Shown here one piece after another: positions 37,457 through 47,313 of a DNA stretch of 64,000 nucleotides. The stretch is from Bradyrhizobium sp. CB82 (GTDB lineage Bacteria > Pseudomonadota > Alphaproteobacteria > Rhizobiales > Xanthobacteraceae): positions 6,701,001 through 6,765,000 of the forward strand of contig NZ_CP121650.1 in NCBI RefSeq assembly GCF_029714405.1, in the 5' to 3' direction. The position numbers and the translations under genes were made by a program. The notes under the pieces were generated by a model. The model did not search any database. It saw only the letters and a program-made list of their open reading frames with translations, and had not been told where the DNA came from. Position 1 is the first letter of the stretch; every line of letters begins with the position of its first letter.

Positions 37457-37627
37457 TCATCGAATCCCGTTTCGTGGGCTTCGTTCCACCCGAACTGCAC
37501 TTCCTTCAGCTCGAGTGTTTCGGTTCTCGGCCGAGTGGGCGACCGCAAGGGCCTCTCGCCAACCTGCAAACGCGGGCAATTCACCGCCGATCATCAAGAG
37601 TGCGATCGCTCCTCGAATTCTAAGCAT
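37457..37627 (-). CDS. 56-residue secreted hypothetical protein
   Basis: An ATG at 37627 follows GGAGGGTGAGAAGACC. A short signal peptide (MLRIRGAIALLMIGGELPAF, then AGW) precedes a small hydrophilic tail rich in Arg and Asn. No family recognised. It ends 39 bases before the FUSC-like start on the same strand, so it could be the first gene of that operon. Confidence 0.5.
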   Translation of the reverse strand: MLRIRGAIALLMIGGELPAFAGWREALAVAHSAENRNTRAEGSAVRVERSPRNGIR

Positions 37628-38112
37628 GGTCTTCTCACCCTCCTTTGTACGACTATTTCCAGAATATCGCGCCCTCGCGGGATGTCTTCCGCAGTTATGC
37701 CGTCTCTTGACCGAAAGTGCGCCGTTCATTCGTATCCTGATCTCCAAGAAACGTCTTTCGACACAAGCGCGCTGGGCCAAATGGCCACAAGGGCACCTGC
37801 GAGCACGCTTCAAGCGCCCGTCGGGCGCCCACATAGGAATTGCAAGCGATCACCGCAAACCTTGGTTTTAGTTCCCGCAGCCCTTTCGGCTACCGGCGCG
37901 AACCGACGTACAATTGAGCCATCTCCCTCATCATCTTAATCTCGCCGCCGTTTCTAGATTGGGCGATCGCCTGAACCTAAAGTCGACGATTTGGCCCACA
38001 ACTCGAGCGCAATCATTTTTTATGATGTCGGGATCCACTTTTGCTTTGGACGACGTCAACGACAGAGAAGGACGGCAATTGGGGCCCGAGCGACGACCAG
38101 AGGAGACAGGAA
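37628..38112. other. Intergenic stretch, no recognised gene
   Basis: Open frames on both strands lack domains. The interval must hold promoters for the minus-strand secreted protein and the plus-strand zinc-ribbon gene. None could be assigned. Confidence 0.5.
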
Positions 38113-38289
38113 ATGCTCAGCAACTCAAACAATAAGCAGCATGATGCGCCAAAGCGCTGCGCGGCCTGTGAGGGACCGTTCGGTCTCATCCGGCATTATT
38201 CCTGGCGAACTCCCCTCTGTTCAAAGAAGTGCGTTGAACGCTTCAAGGTCCGCCGCTGGGAGAACGGCAAGTGGCTATGCCGTCTTTAG
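38113..38289 (+). CDS. Small four-cysteine zinc-ribbon-like protein
   Basis: 58 residues from the ATG at 38113, preceded by AGAGGAGACAGGAA. KRCAACEGPFGLIRHYSWRT and then PLCSKKCVERFKVRRW give a C-x2-C and C-x3-C pair that could bind one zinc. I recall similar short proteins in Bradyrhizobium, of unknown role. A longer in-frame start at 38041 lacks a ribosome binding site. Confidence 0.65.
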   Translation: MLSNSNNKQHDAPKRCAACEGPFGLIRHYSWRTPLCSKKCVERFKVRRWENGKWLCRL

Positions 38290-38559
38290 CAAACAGGCGC
38301 CTAAGGCCCTGCCTTGAAAAGCGCTTGAAAATTCATGCTTTTCGAATTCGGAACACATGCGCACATCGGGCTTTCTGGTCGAGCTCATCCTGTGGCACTG
38401 TCGCTGCTGTCTCCTCACGCGCTGCCGCGCCGAGCGCAAGACACTGAAGATCAGGCTAGTCGTCTCTTACAGAGAGTCCTAAGTGCTGCGATTTTTGCAC
38501 TGACGGATGAGAAGAACGAAGCCTGTCTTCGACCTAACGAGGATGGTAGGCAATAATCC

Positions 38560-39324
38560 ATGACTGTTGACCGAGCGTTAGTTGCTATTATCGACAGCGA
38601 CGACTCCTTGCGAGCGCGATTGAAGATCTTGCTCGGGAGGGCGGGCCTAGAGGTCGCACTCTTCAAATCGGCCGAAGAATACTTGAAGAGAGGCACATCT
38701 CATTCACCCAATTGCATCGTGCTAGACGTGCGGTTGCCCGGCATAAGCGGCCTCGATCTTCAATCCCGACAAGCAAGGACCAGACTACCCAATATACCCT
38801 TCGTCTTTCTTACCGCTCAGAACGAGGCCAGGACGGTCGTTTCAGCGATGAAAGCTGGGGCCGTCGACTATCTCATCAAACCGTTTCAAGATCATGAGCT
38901 ACTCGACGCGGTGAAGAGCGGCATCGAGTCTGATCGCGCGCACCGTTTGCAAAAGCAGACCATGGACGAGCTACGGACCCGGCTCAAATCGCTTTCGCCT
39001 CGCGAAAGAGAGACGATGGTGTTACTTTCAGCAGGACAGGGACCCAAGCAGATTGCAAGCCAATTGGGAGTCTGCACGCACACCGCTCGCATTCATAGTG
39101 GCCGGATCATGTCCAAAATGGCTGCACGATCTATCGCCGATCTGGTGCGCATGGTGGATAAGCTGGGTCATGTGTCTAGCGGAGGCACAATACGCTCTGA
39201 TGACTTCGATGGGATCAACTGCTGCAGAGCTCTCCGCCGATATCCTAACGCCCGCAAGCCCGACGGCTCTTCGAGCGAGAGCCGAGGCGGTCAATCTATG
39301 CCGCTTGCCCCCCCACTATCCTGA
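38560..39324 (+). CDS. FixJ/NarL-type response regulator with a C-terminal extension
   Basis: 254 residues. The receiver (1-120) has an acidic pocket in VAIIDSDDSLRARLK, phospho-acceptor Asp in CIVLDVRLPGISGLDL (about 56), Thr in FVFLTAQNEA and Lys in DYLIKPFQDHELLDAV. A LuxR-type HTH follows: LSPRERETMVLLSAGQGPKQ, then IASQLGVCTHTARIHSGRIM. A usual FixJ-family protein ends soon after this. Here about 45 extra residues (NCCRALRRYPNARKPDGSSS and on) follow, perhaps from loss of the normal stop. No kinase is adjacent; the kinases at 30.8-35.7 kb are candidate partners. Confidence 0.9.
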   Translation: MTVDRALVAIIDSDDSLRARLKILLGRAGLEVALFKSAEEYLKRGTSHSPNCIVLDVRLPGISGLDLQSRQARTRLPNIPFVFLTAQNEARTVVSAMKAGAVDYLIKPFQDHELLDAVKSGIESDRAHRLQKQTMDELRTRLKSLSPRERETMVLLSAGQGPKQIASQLGVCTHTARIHSGRIMSKMAARSIADLVRMVDKLGHVSSGGTIRSDDFDGINCCRALRRYPNARKPDGSSSESRGGQSMPLAPPLS

Positions 39325-39889
39325 GGTCGGGAAATCCCCACCGGGCGATCTGACCGCGAGCAGAGGACGTTCGATCGCAAATGGCTTCCTTGCCGAGCTA
39401 CGCGCATGTGTGTCAATAGGAACGCTCCAATCCTCAAATTGTAATCCTCGAGACTCTCGGTGCGACCCCGCTTCCGAATGATGTCAGGCGCGCCTGTTAT
39501 GGGTCATCGAACCATCGACTTTCGGCCCGCCTCGTTGACTGCGACTGACTCCAGCCCAAGCGGCGCCGGCTTTCGAAGCACTCGCTCTCCCGAAGCCATC
39601 GACGAAAGATGCGAATCAGAAGGCTAAAAATGGCGCCGGGTGATCACCAACATTGGGGATCAACCTGGCAATTGGAGGCGCAATAAGGGCAGCGAGGGTG
39701 GCTTTGCACGCGTCTCCATTTCAAACGGCGCTATGAGATCCCTCTACTCCGATATGCTATACACCCTAGAATGATGCGCTGGCCGACACCCCGACGCGCT
39801 GCGACTTCCTTCAGCGGTTTTCCGACCCAACCTAGCCTGTGACGCGTCAGGGCTAAGCAGATCGCGCGAGGGGTGATGCGTGCGTCGCT
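39325..39889. other. Convergent intergenic stretch, no recognised gene
   Basis: About 565 bases between the FixJ-like gene and the end of the AraC-type gene, which converge on it. No gene, repeat or clear terminator hairpin was identified. Confidence 0.5.
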
Positions 39890-40900
39890 CTATTTGAACT
39901 CCCTGCGATATTCGCTCGGTGTCCAGCCTGTCGTCTTCCGAAAGGCCACGCTAAAGGAGCTCGTTTGACAGTAGCCAAGCGCAAACCCGATGTCTGTGAT
40001 GGGGATTGATCGATCTGCCAAAAGCAGCTTGGCTTGTTCAATGCGCCTTTGCACGTGGTACTGATGCGGCGGAACGCCGAAGGATTTTTTGAAGGCCCGA
40101 CAAAAGTGGTGCTGGCTGAGGCGGGCGAGCTGCGCAAGCGTACCTAGACAAATTTGCTCGCCTAGATGCTCTTCAATGTAACCCACGACAGCGCGCTTTT
40201 GCCAACAAGCAAGGCCTCCACGAATCGGGGCCGCATCACGCGATGCGCTATCGTCAGAGCGCGACAGCTCAATTGCGAGCACGCTAGAGAGCGCGGACAG
40301 ATAGAATATCTTCTTTGCTTGCCCATTCTCGATCGCGCTCTTCAACTTGGCCGCGGTTTCCCAAACGACAACGTCCTCAAAATGAACTCTCGCGGCATAG
40401 TCGGTTTCTCCATCGCTTCGGAGAACGGTTGGATCCAAATAGAGAAACGTCAAGCGGGTGGACGAAGCGGTCTCGAGCCGCTCTCGATAGCCGCAGCCGG
40501 CCGGGACGAACGTGAGCTTCTTCGCAAAATTCCGAATCTTGGACGGCGCGAATCCATCAATCGAAGTTTCCCCGTCCCGGCGGGCCCCCTCATTGTACAT
40601 TGCCAAGAGGTGAACGGGACCTTGAAATTCTAGCTCTATTCTCCGCCCCATCGGCGCATGTATACTCTCTACGAACCAACCGGGACAACCAGTACCGAGA
40701 CGCTTTACACACTCAACCGGCCCAATTTGGACAGTCGGATGGAGAAGCTTACTGCTACTTGACGGACAGGACTTGACATCGACCGGCGGTCCGATCGTGT
40801 TCAAGTCCCGAAGGTCAGTTACCGCTTGATTTGCGCTACCATATGGTGAGCTTATCCTTTCAGGCCCTCCGCTCGACACGCTCGTCATCATCCCTGTCAC
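39890..40900 (-). CDS. AraC-family transcriptional regulator
   Basis: 336 residues if started at the GTG at 40900. ATGs at 40891 and 40888 are also possible. The N-terminal ~225 residues are a non-conserved sensing domain without membrane helices. The C-terminal ~100 residues contain the two AraC helix-turn-helix units: ICLGTLAQLARLSQHHFCRA with FKKSFGVPPHQYHVQRRIEQ, and ITDIGFALGYCQTSSFSVAF with RKTTGWTPSEYRREF. The last matches the family signature. Regulated genes are unknown. A weaker copy of the five-member motif lies 105 bases upstream, so the gene may belong to, or control, that set. Confidence 0.92.
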   Translation of the reverse strand: MTGMMTSVSSGGPERISSPYGSANQAVTDLRDLNTIGPPVDVKSCPSSSSKLLHPTVQIGPVECVKRLGTGCPGWFVESIHAPMGRRIELEFQGPVHLLAMYNEGARRDGETSIDGFAPSKIRNFAKKLTFVPAGCGYRERLETASSTRLTFLYLDPTVLRSDGETDYAARVHFEDVVVWETAAKLKSAIENGQAKKIFYLSALSSVLAIELSRSDDSASRDAAPIRGGLACWQKRAVVGYIEEHLGEQICLGTLAQLARLSQHHFCRAFKKSFGVPPHQYHVQRRIEQAKLLLADRSIPITDIGFALGYCQTSSFSVAFRKTTGWTPSEYRREFK

Positions 40901-41484
40901 CTACTAACTCTCCGTAGTCGTGGATCATTGGCGGGCGACCTCGCACTCGCCTAGTTCGCACTCTCAATCGATGAGGCAGACTATGTCGACCGGTGAAAAG
41001 TGTCGCGTTAAGCGTTGTAATTAGGCGTTGTAAAACGTCGTAAGGATGCAAACAATGACTGGCGGAAGCTCGTTTCGTGGATTTCTTATCCGATATGCTT
41101 CCTATTCAAAATCGCAGTCTCGTCGGCTCGAATAGCGCCATACTATTTTTGACTGCTCCAAGTTACCGATTGGCTTTAGTCAACACAAACCAAAGTTTTA
41201 TCTTGGTCGTTCCGACGGCAACTGTCGACGGTCAAAATGCATGATCAGCTGTCGACTGCACCACCACCCACGATCGCCGGGTCGCCTTCTATCAATCCGC
41301 AACGGTACGACGGCTTTCGCTCGATGCCTCGCGGGCGCGCTAATCTGACAAGATCACTTCAACTGCAACAATCCTGGAATAGCAGGCAGGATCGAGTGCA
41401 CGCATACTACGCGCCCGAGAGGGTCGATTGGGTTGTCGTTAAGACAGTCTTCCGCCCGCGAGCCTACGCCAACGAGCCAACCAA
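40901..41484. other. Upstream region of the AraC gene
   Basis: No supported gene. It contains motif copy E at 41005-41034. An open frame at 41237-41560 has no domain. Confidence 0.5.
41005..41034 (-). promoter_or_regulatory. Divergent copy E of the ~30-bp motif (upstream of the AraC gene)
   Basis: On the plus strand, GCGTTAAGCGTTGTAATTAG is followed by GCGTTGTAAA. It aligns with the other copies through TTAA-CGTTGTAA-GG-GTT. CGTTGTAA occurs twice at a spacing of 13 bases, so it may contain two half sites. It has the same orientation relative to its gene as the other four, 105 bases before the start. Confidence 0.4.
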
Positions 41485-41835
41485 ATGTCTGACGCTTATT
41501 TCTGTGTATTCTGGGCCGAAAAGAACGCCGAGCGTAAGGCTCAAGGCGCCCAGGAGTTGAACTTCCGCGAAGCTCGGAAGCAATTCGGCTTCGATGCGCC
41601 ACCTCCAGGCGCCGTCACGCTTTGTTCTGGCGGCGAAGATATCCGTGCTTTCCCCGGCAAAACGCGTGAAGGCACAGACACGTGGTACGCCCAGTACCGG
41701 CAAGTGAGTGCGAAGGGCGCTCTCTGGCGCATGATCAACGATGCTACCAACCGACCCATCTGCTACATCGGCGCGACAGAGGCGCTCGGCGCGGCACGGC
41801 TTGCCAGTACCGGCGGTGAGGTCGCGGGTCGATAG
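41485..41835 (+). CDS. Hypothetical protein
   Basis: 116 residues from an ATG at 41485. It reads like a soluble, globular protein (AEKNAERKAQGAQELNFREA, TWYAQYRQVSAKGALWRMIN). I recognise no family, and no good ribosome binding site precedes the ATG. The opposite strand is also open (41464-41901) but has less protein-like composition. Confidence 0.4.
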   Translation: MSDAYFCVFWAEKNAERKAQGAQELNFREARKQFGFDAPPPGAVTLCSGGEDIRAFPGKTREGTDTWYAQYRQVSAKGALWRMINDATNRPICYIGATEALGAARLASTGGEVAGR

Positions 41836-41905
41836 CCCGGACAACCACATGGGGAGACTGAATACACTGAGTGAATGGCGCGGGGTTGCCAGGTGAATCA
41901 AGTAC

Positions 41906-42577
41906 TTAAAGGTTCGCCGCTGCTAACCCACCCTTCTTGAGAATGAAGTCGGCGATTTCATCGACGCCCTCCCCGCTTTTCAGATTTGAAAAAATGAAAG
42001 GCCGCGTAGTTCGCATCCGTCGGGCGTCTGATTCCATAACCTGAAGATTGGCTCCCACCAAGGGAGCCAAATCGATCTTGTTGATCACGAGCAGGTCGGA
42101 GCGCGTTATACCTGGGCCGCCTTTGCGTGGGATCTTCTCGCCAGCAGCGACGTCGATCACGTAGATAGTCAAGTCCGCAAGCTCCGGACTAAAGGTTGCC
42201 GCGAGATTGTCACCACCCGACTCCACGAAGCACAGCTCTGCATGCGGGAATTTCAAATTCATACCCTCGATCGCAGCGAGATTCATCGAGGCGTCCTCAC
42301 GTATCGCCGTGTGAGGGCAGCCGCCTGTCTCCACGCCCATGATACGTTCTGCTGGCAGCGCTTGGGCGCGGGTTAAAATGAGCTGATCTTCTTTGGTGTA
42401 GATGTCGTTGGTAATTACGTAGATGTCGTAGAAATCTCGTAGAAGCTTGCATAACGCCTCTACTAGCGCTGTCTTGCCCGAGCCTACTGGGCCGCCGATC
42501 CCGACGCGGAGCGGACCGTGGTGTGCCGGAGCGAACTTGCTGCGCACAAGGGGCGTCTCGTTTTCAACCGTCTTCAT
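41906..42577 (-). CDS. ureG: Urease accessory GTPase UreG
   Basis: 223 residues. UreG is a SIMIBI-type GTPase that delivers nickel to apo-urease. The P-loop is in [20 protein letters not shown] (residues 26-45). The nickel-relevant Cys-x-His appears in [18 protein letters not shown], then [17 protein letters not shown], and the guanine-specificity motif reads [13 protein letters not shown]. The ATG overlaps the ureF stop (ATGA), so the two are coupled. It is last in the urease operon. Confidence 0.98.
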   Translation of the reverse strand: MKTVENETPLVRSKFAPAHHGPLRVGIGGPVGSGKTALVEALCKLLRDFYDIYVITNDIYTKEDQLILTRAQALPAERIMGVETGGCPHTAIREDASMNLAAIEGMNLKFPHAELCFVESGGDNLAATFSPELADLTIYVIDVAAGEKIPRKGGPGITRSDLLVINKIDLAPLVGANLQVMESDARRMRTTRPFIFSNLKSGEGVDEIADFILKKGGLAAANL

Positions 42578-43272
42578 GACCGGAACAACCTCGTATATTG
42601 GGTTTCATGGTCAATGGAAGCGATTTCAACCATTAAGCCCGCGGAGCCCAGGTCGTCAAGCGTGCTGCAGATTCCCTGTGCGCTTGCGGACAAAACCGCG
42701 TGCTCAAGCTCCGCGATAGCGAGTTGACCGTCGGTTTGCCCGAGGGGGATCAGCCTGACGCCGGCGATTACCAAATTGGCGACATAGCTGTGCAGGAAGG
42801 CAGGTAACGCCACGCACGCCGGAATCCGCTCCCTTGCCGAGCGACAGCCGAGAACGACCGCCACGACCGGCTGGATCTGCTTCTCCAAGAAGAGGTCCAA
42901 TATAGGATCGGACCACACCCGACGGAGTGTCGTAAGGCTTGCAGTCGCCTGCTGCGATGATTCAAGCGCGAATTCTGATGTCCCGCGCGAGGCTGCCGCC
43001 AATTCGGCAACCAAGGTGAGCTTAGCAGCGTCATTATCGATTGCGCAGCGATATGCTTCGTTGAAAAAGACCGCTTCATTCCGTCCGGATCCATGGCAAA
43101 GATCTGCTTCCAGCCAATCGACAAGGCTTGAGCGGTCATGGACGAGACCAGCCTCGGCGGCCCATTCGAGACCGTGCGAATAACTGTAGGCGCCATTTGG
43201 GAAGTTCGGCGAAAGCCAACTCTGCAGTCGCAAAAAGGATAGAGGCGAGCACGGGAACCCCTCGTCCGTCAT
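42574..43272 (-). CDS. ureF: Urease accessory protein UreF
   Basis: 232 residues from the ATG at 43272. UreF joins UreD and UreG to apo-urease and gates nickel insertion. It is mostly helical and includes [33 protein letters not shown] and, later, [20 protein letters not shown] and the family-type [14 protein letters not shown]. The frame is open back to 43362 across the end of ureC, but the conserved part starts after 43272. It follows ureC directly; the usual ureE is not between them. Confidence 0.95.
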   Translation of the reverse strand: MTDEGFPCSPLSFLRLQSWLSPNFPNGAYSYSHGLEWAAEAGLVHDRSSLVDWLEADLCHGSGRNEAVFFNEAYRCAIDNDAAKLTLVAELAAASRGTSEFALESSQQATASLTTLRRVWSDPILDLFLEKQIQPVVAVVLGCRSARERIPACVALPAFLHSYVANLVIAGVRLIPLGQTDGQLAIAELEHAVLSASAQGICSTLDDLGSAGLMVEIASIDHETQYTRLFRS

Positions 43273-43310
43273 GATATTTCGTCCATTGCGCATATAAGTA
43301 CGCGTCGGCA

Positions 43311-45014
43311 TCAATACATAAAGTAGCGCTGAGCCATTGGCAGCACCATCACAGGCGCGCAAGTGAGCAGCCGGCCATCTGCCCGCACCTCATAAGTTTC
43401 CGGATCGACCTCCATGTGAGGGGTGGCGTTGTTGAGAATCATCGAATGCTTACCGATTTTGCGCGTATTCGAGACAGGAAGAAGTCTCTTCGCAAGCCCG
43501 AGCACCTGGTTCCTCACTAGGGATGCCTCGCTGACGAAGGTCACTGAGCTCCTGCTCAGAGAGCGGCCGAACGCGCCGAACATCGGCCGATAGTATTGAG
43601 GCTGGGGGGTCGGAATAGAGGCGTTGGGATCGCCAATGATAGCTGCAGCGATCGTGCCGGATTTGAGAATCATGTCAGGCTTTACGCCGAAAAGGGCCGG
43701 ATCCCAGATTACGATGTCGGCAATCTTCCCAACTTCAATCGAGCCGACGTAGGTGGAGATACCTTGGGCTATCGCAGGATTGATCGTGTATTTGGCAACG
43801 TAGCGCCGCGCTCTGAAGTTATCGTTACTGCCATTCTCTTCAGCCAATCTCCCGAACTGCTTTTTCATCTTGTCGGCTGTTTGCCACGTACGGGCAATCA
43901 CCTCACCGACGCGCCCCATTGCCTGGCTGTCTGACGACACGATTGATAGAGCTCCCAGATCGTGCAAAATGTCTTCCGCGGCTATTGTCTCCTTGCGTAT
44001 CCGGCTCTCAGCGAAGGCAACGTCTTCTGGAATACGACGATCGAGGTGATGCGTGACCATGAGCATATCGAGCGCTTCGTCGAGCGTGTTCACCGTGTAG
44101 GGCCGTGTTGGATTTGTCGAAGCCGGGATGACGTTCCCCTCTCCACAAACCTTTATGATGTCCGGCGCATGTCCGCCTCCGGCGCCTTCAGTGTGAAAGG
44201 TATGGATCGTTCTGCCCTTGAATGCGGCGATGGTTTTTTCCACGTAACCACCCTCATTAAGAGAGTCGGTATGGATCAAGACTTGCACATCCATGTCGTC
44301 CGCCACGGAAAGGCAGCAGTCGATCACAGCGGGCGTCGCGCCCCAGTCTTCATGCAGCTTGAGACCGCACACACCAGCCTCGATCTGCTCAACGAGACCA
44401 GCGGCCAGGCTCGCATTACCTTTACCGAAAATACCGAGGTTCATCGGGAAGGCGTCTGCTGCCTCGAGCATCCGTTGGACATGCCAAGGGCCTGGAGTAC
44501 AGGTTGTGGCCGCGGTACCTGTCGCTGGTCCGGTGCCCCCACCCATCATCGTTGTTAGGCCTGAATAGAGCGCCTCGTCGATTTGTTGCGGGCAAATGTA
44601 ATGGACATGAGTGTCGATACCCCCTGCGGTAATGATCTTGCCTTCCCCGGCGATGATCTCAGTACCAGGTCCGATGATTATGTCGATGTTCGGCTGCACA
44701 TCGGGATTGCCGGCCTTCCCGATCTTTGAAATGAGCCCATCCTTGATAGCGATGTCCGCCTTCACGACCCCCCAATGATCAAGAATCAGGGCGTTGGTGA
44801 TGACTGTATCAACGGCTCCCTCGCTGCGCGTACGCTGCGACTGTCCCATGCCATCGCGAATGACTTTTCCTCCGCCGAACTTCACCTCCTCTCCGTAAGT
44901 CGTGAAGTCCTTCTCCACCTCTATCAGCAGATCGGTATCTGCGAGACGAAGCTTGTCCCCAACCGTCGGTCCGAACATCTGTGCGTAGGCGGAGCGGCCC
45001 ATTATGTGGGGCAT
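43311..45014 (-). CDS. ureC: Urease alpha (catalytic) subunit
   Basis: 567 residues, the usual length, with the start after GAGGTAACCAA. It hydrolyses urea at a dinuclear nickel centre. Visible ligand regions: [14 protein letters not shown] (the His pair), [16 protein letters not shown] (the Lys to be carbamylated), [34 protein letters not shown], and the mobile-flap region [20 protein letters not shown]. All look intact. It works with UreA and UreB in one complex. Confidence 0.99.
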   Translation of the reverse strand: MPHIMGRSAYAQMFGPTVGDKLRLADTDLLIEVEKDFTTYGEEVKFGGGKVIRDGMGQSQRTRSEGAVDTVITNALILDHWGVVKADIAIKDGLISKIGKAGNPDVQPNIDIIIGPGTEIIAGEGKIITAGGIDTHVHYICPQQIDEALYSGLTTMMGGGTGPATGTAATTCTPGPWHVQRMLEAADAFPMNLGIFGKGNASLAAGLVEQIEAGVCGLKLHEDWGATPAVIDCCLSVADDMDVQVLIHTDSLNEGGYVEKTIAAFKGRTIHTFHTEGAGGGHAPDIIKVCGEGNVIPASTNPTRPYTVNTLDEALDMLMVTHHLDRRIPEDVAFAESRIRKETIAAEDILHDLGALSIVSSDSQAMGRVGEVIARTWQTADKMKKQFGRLAEENGSNDNFRARRYVAKYTINPAIAQGISTYVGSIEVGKIADIVIWDPALFGVKPDMILKSGTIAAAIIGDPNASIPTPQPQYYRPMFGAFGRSLSRSSVTFVSEASLVRNQVLGLAKRLLPVSNTRKIGKHSMILNNATPHMEVDPETYEVRADGRLLTCAPVMVLPMAQRYFMY

Positions 45015-45023
45015 TTGGTTACC

Positions 45024-45365
45024 TCAATCGCCTGAAGTGATCGCGGCGTGCCCTGCTGGCGGCAGAGGTCCCATCACCAAACCGCCAAACCCATAAACTA
45101 CGCGGGCGCCGCCATAACGGATCAACGAAACTTCGCGGGACTGGCCCGGCTCGAACCGTACGGCCGTCCCGGCCGGGATATCGAGCCGACAACCTAAAGC
45201 GGCATCTCGATCAAAAACCAGAGCCGCATTTGTCTCCGCGAAATGATAGTGGCTGCCCACTTGAATGGGCCGATCTCCGGTGTTGGCAACCTCAAGAGAG
45301 ATGGCTGTCCTATCCTTGTTCAGGACAATCTCACCCGATGCTGGAAAGACCTCGCCAGGGACCAC
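45024..45365 (-). CDS. ureB: Urease beta subunit
   Basis: 113 residues from a GTG at 45365 preceded by GGGAGG with a good spacing. The frame is open upstream to 45575, but that part overlaps ureJ and is not UreB-like. Conserved UreB features: [72 protein letters not shown]. It lies between ureJ and ureC on the minus strand. It has no catalytic residues of its own but completes the trimer. Confidence 0.97.
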   Translation of the reverse strand: MVPGEVFPASGEIVLNKDRTAISLEVANTGDRPIQVGSHYHFAETNAALVFDRDAALGCRLDIPAGTAVRFEPGQSREVSLIRYGGARVVYGFGGLVMGPLPPAGHAAITSGD

Positions 45366-45366
45366 A

Positions 45367-45939
45367 TCAGCCTCCCAATAGTGACAATCCGACCGCCGCT
45401 GCGCATCCGCCCGCTGCGCGCAGCAAGAGCGTTCCGACCGAGCTCCGCGCGTAGAAGCCAGCTCCGACGCCGACGGCAAGGAGCGCAGAAGTTGCGAGCG
45501 TGAAACCCGCTGCATAAAGAATAAGGTTGGCTGTGGTTGCCTCCGTCCCGTGAGCGTGCCCATGGAAGAACGCAAAGAGACCGACTATCACGGCCCCCAA
45601 GGCTACTGGCGCCCGTACTCGGAACGCAACGAGCACTCCCAGCAAGACGACCGACCAGCAGATGGCCTGCTCGACGAAAGCGATCTGCAAGCCCCAGCTC
45701 GCCGCCGCGAAGCCGCCCAACATCGCCGCCACGAAGGTGGCTGGCCAGACCAAAACGGCACGCCGGTCTGTAAACACGCTCCAAAGGCCTACCATCGTCA
45801 TAGCAATGAGGTGGTCTGCCCCACTAAAAGGATGTGCAACTCCGGAGCTGAACGAACTCACGGATCCGACACCTGTATGAGCATGAGCCGGGACGATCAA
45901 CGCCTCGGCCAACGCGATGCAGATCAAGGCTAAGCGCAT
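45367..45939 (-). CDS. ureJ: HupE/UreJ-family nickel permease-like membrane protein
   Basis: 190 residues from the ATG at 45939, preceded by GGAGC. It has a signal-like first helix and about six membrane segments. The family signature reads [20 protein letters not shown] (about residue 34) and is followed by a second His site in [19 protein letters not shown]. UreJ/HupE proteins are thought to import nickel for urease or hydrogenase. It is inserted between ureA and ureB, an unusual place, and its stop codon is one base from the ureB start. Confidence 0.92.
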   Translation of the reverse strand: MRLALICIALAEALIVPAHAHTGVGSVSSFSSGVAHPFSGADHLIAMTMVGLWSVFTDRRAVLVWPATFVAAMLGGFAAASWGLQIAFVEQAICWSVVLLGVLVAFRVRAPVALGAVIVGLFAFFHGHAHGTEATTANLILYAAGFTLATSALLAVGVGAGFYARSSVGTLLLRAAGGCAAAVGLSLLGG

Positions 45940-45948
45940 CAAAAGCTC

Positions 45949-46251
45949 CTATCGAATCGGATTGTGGACCGGCACAAGTTTCGTTCCGTCAGGGAATGTG
46001 GCTTCGACCTGCATCTCGGAAACCATTTCGGGAATACCCTCCATGACCTGGTCCTGCGTCAGTACTCGGCCGCTCGCGGACATGAGTTCGGCGACCGATT
46101 TACCGTCGCGCGCTCCCTCCAGGATGAAATCCGTAATCAGTGCGATACTCTCTGGATAGTTGAGCTTGAGGCCTCTCGCGAGCCGCCCTCGCGCAACCAT
46201 CGCGGCGACAGCTATCATCAGCTTGTCCCTTTCTCGTGGTGTAAGATTCAA
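45949..46251 (-). CDS. ureA: Urease gamma subunit, TTG start
   Basis: 100 residues, exactly the normal UreA length, if translation starts at the TTG at 46251. This follows GGAGAATGCC, and the product begins [20 protein letters not shown]. The open frame extends upstream to 46320, but those 23 residues are not UreA-like and overlap ureD. Conserved features: [35 protein letters not shown] and [21 protein letters not shown] starts are weak, and this may keep UreA low or be a feature of the local operon. Confidence 0.96.
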   Translation of the reverse strand: MNLTPRERDKLMIAVAAMVARGRLARGLKLNYPESIALITDFILEGARDGKSVAELMSASGRVLTQDQVMEGIPEMVSEMQVEATFPDGTKLVPVHNPIR

Positions 46252-46276
46252 GGCATTCTCCGTTCCATAATGGCCG

Positions 46277-47188
46277 CTAACACGACCACATTTTCGGCAC
46301 TCCGAAAGGGCCTGGTCCAAGCTCTCGACTGAATTGTTCCAGCAAACTACGAAGTCCCCGCCGAAGATCGGAGCTCACCGCTGCGGCGACGCGCACAATG
46401 ATGATCGCCCCGACGATCGTGGCGGCGCAGCGACAATCGAGCGAAGCTGCTATCTCGCGCAAACTCTCCAGCCGTCTATCAAGACCAGGTCCGAAATAGA
46501 TGAGTGTTGCAACGGCCTTCCAGTTGGAGAGCAGTGCCTTTCGGTGCAGCTGCGCGAACACCTCGTCTGAGACGCGGAAGCCGTCCGCCCAGATGAGGTG
46601 GCCATCCTTTTTGATGCGCCAGCTCTCCGATATGTGCCCACTGACGACTTCCTCTCCGCGTGCAGCACGACCAAGCACCAACCATTCGAGCGCAATCAGC
46701 TCGGCTCCTGAGCAAAGATCAATCTCTGTCTGCCGAAGAATGCGTGCCTGATTAAAGACGATCGTTTCTTGCGGAAGCCAAGCGAGCTTTGCCCCACCGC
46801 ACGCCTTCAACTTAGTCCCAACCCGAGCAGGTCGATCTAACGCCCTGTAGATCTTTTCCGCAGCCTGTGTTGTGACAGCGACCGATGCATCGTTGAGCGC
46901 CACGACTTCTATTTCGATCCGATCTCCCCCTGCGATCCCGCCTGATGAATTCACGATGACGGCCTCTTTCACCAAGTCGCTGCCGATCCTTGGAAACATC
47001 ACGCCTATCGGAAATTTCTGATAAACTTCGGAGATTCGAGTACCGCTCGCGGAGCCAGTGAGTACGATCCGGCCGGCTCCGTTGGCCCGCTCTAGATCGA
47101 CGTCGCTCACATTTCCTCCGTGCACGCCGAAAGCTCTAGGACCACTTGGGTTCTCGCTGGAATTGCCCTGGTGTGTTGCTTCGAACAT
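46277..47188 (-). CDS. ureD: Urease accessory protein UreD
   Basis: 303 residues from the ATG at 47188; a TTG at 47269 would add 27. UreD is a scaffold that binds apo-urease and channels nickel from UreG. Family-type segments: [57 protein letters not shown] and [14 protein letters not shown]. It is the first gene of the operon, and its promoter should lie in 47189-47313. No NtrC or nickel-regulator site was recognised. Confidence 0.93.
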   Translation of the reverse strand: MFEATHQGNSSENPSGPRAFGVHGGNVSDVDLERANGAGRIVLTGSASGTRISEVYQKFPIGVMFPRIGSDLVKEAVIVNSSGGIAGGDRIEIEVVALNDASVAVTTQAAEKIYRALDRPARVGTKLKACGGAKLAWLPQETIVFNQARILRQTEIDLCSGAELIALEWLVLGRAARGEEVVSGHISESWRIKKDGHLIWADGFRVSDEVFAQLHRKALLSNWKAVATLIYFGPGLDRRLESLREIAASLDCRCAATIVGAIIIVRVAAAVSSDLRRGLRSLLEQFSRELGPGPFGVPKMWSC

Positions 47189-47313
47189 CGGCTCGACAAA
47201 TCTTGAAAGTGAGCGCTTGATTGAGAATGGTTTGGCGCCGGCAAAACGAAGGAAGGGTGGGCGTGACAATCGGCAAAGCCGGTCACGCCCGAACCCGCGG
47301 TGCGAAAGTGGAA

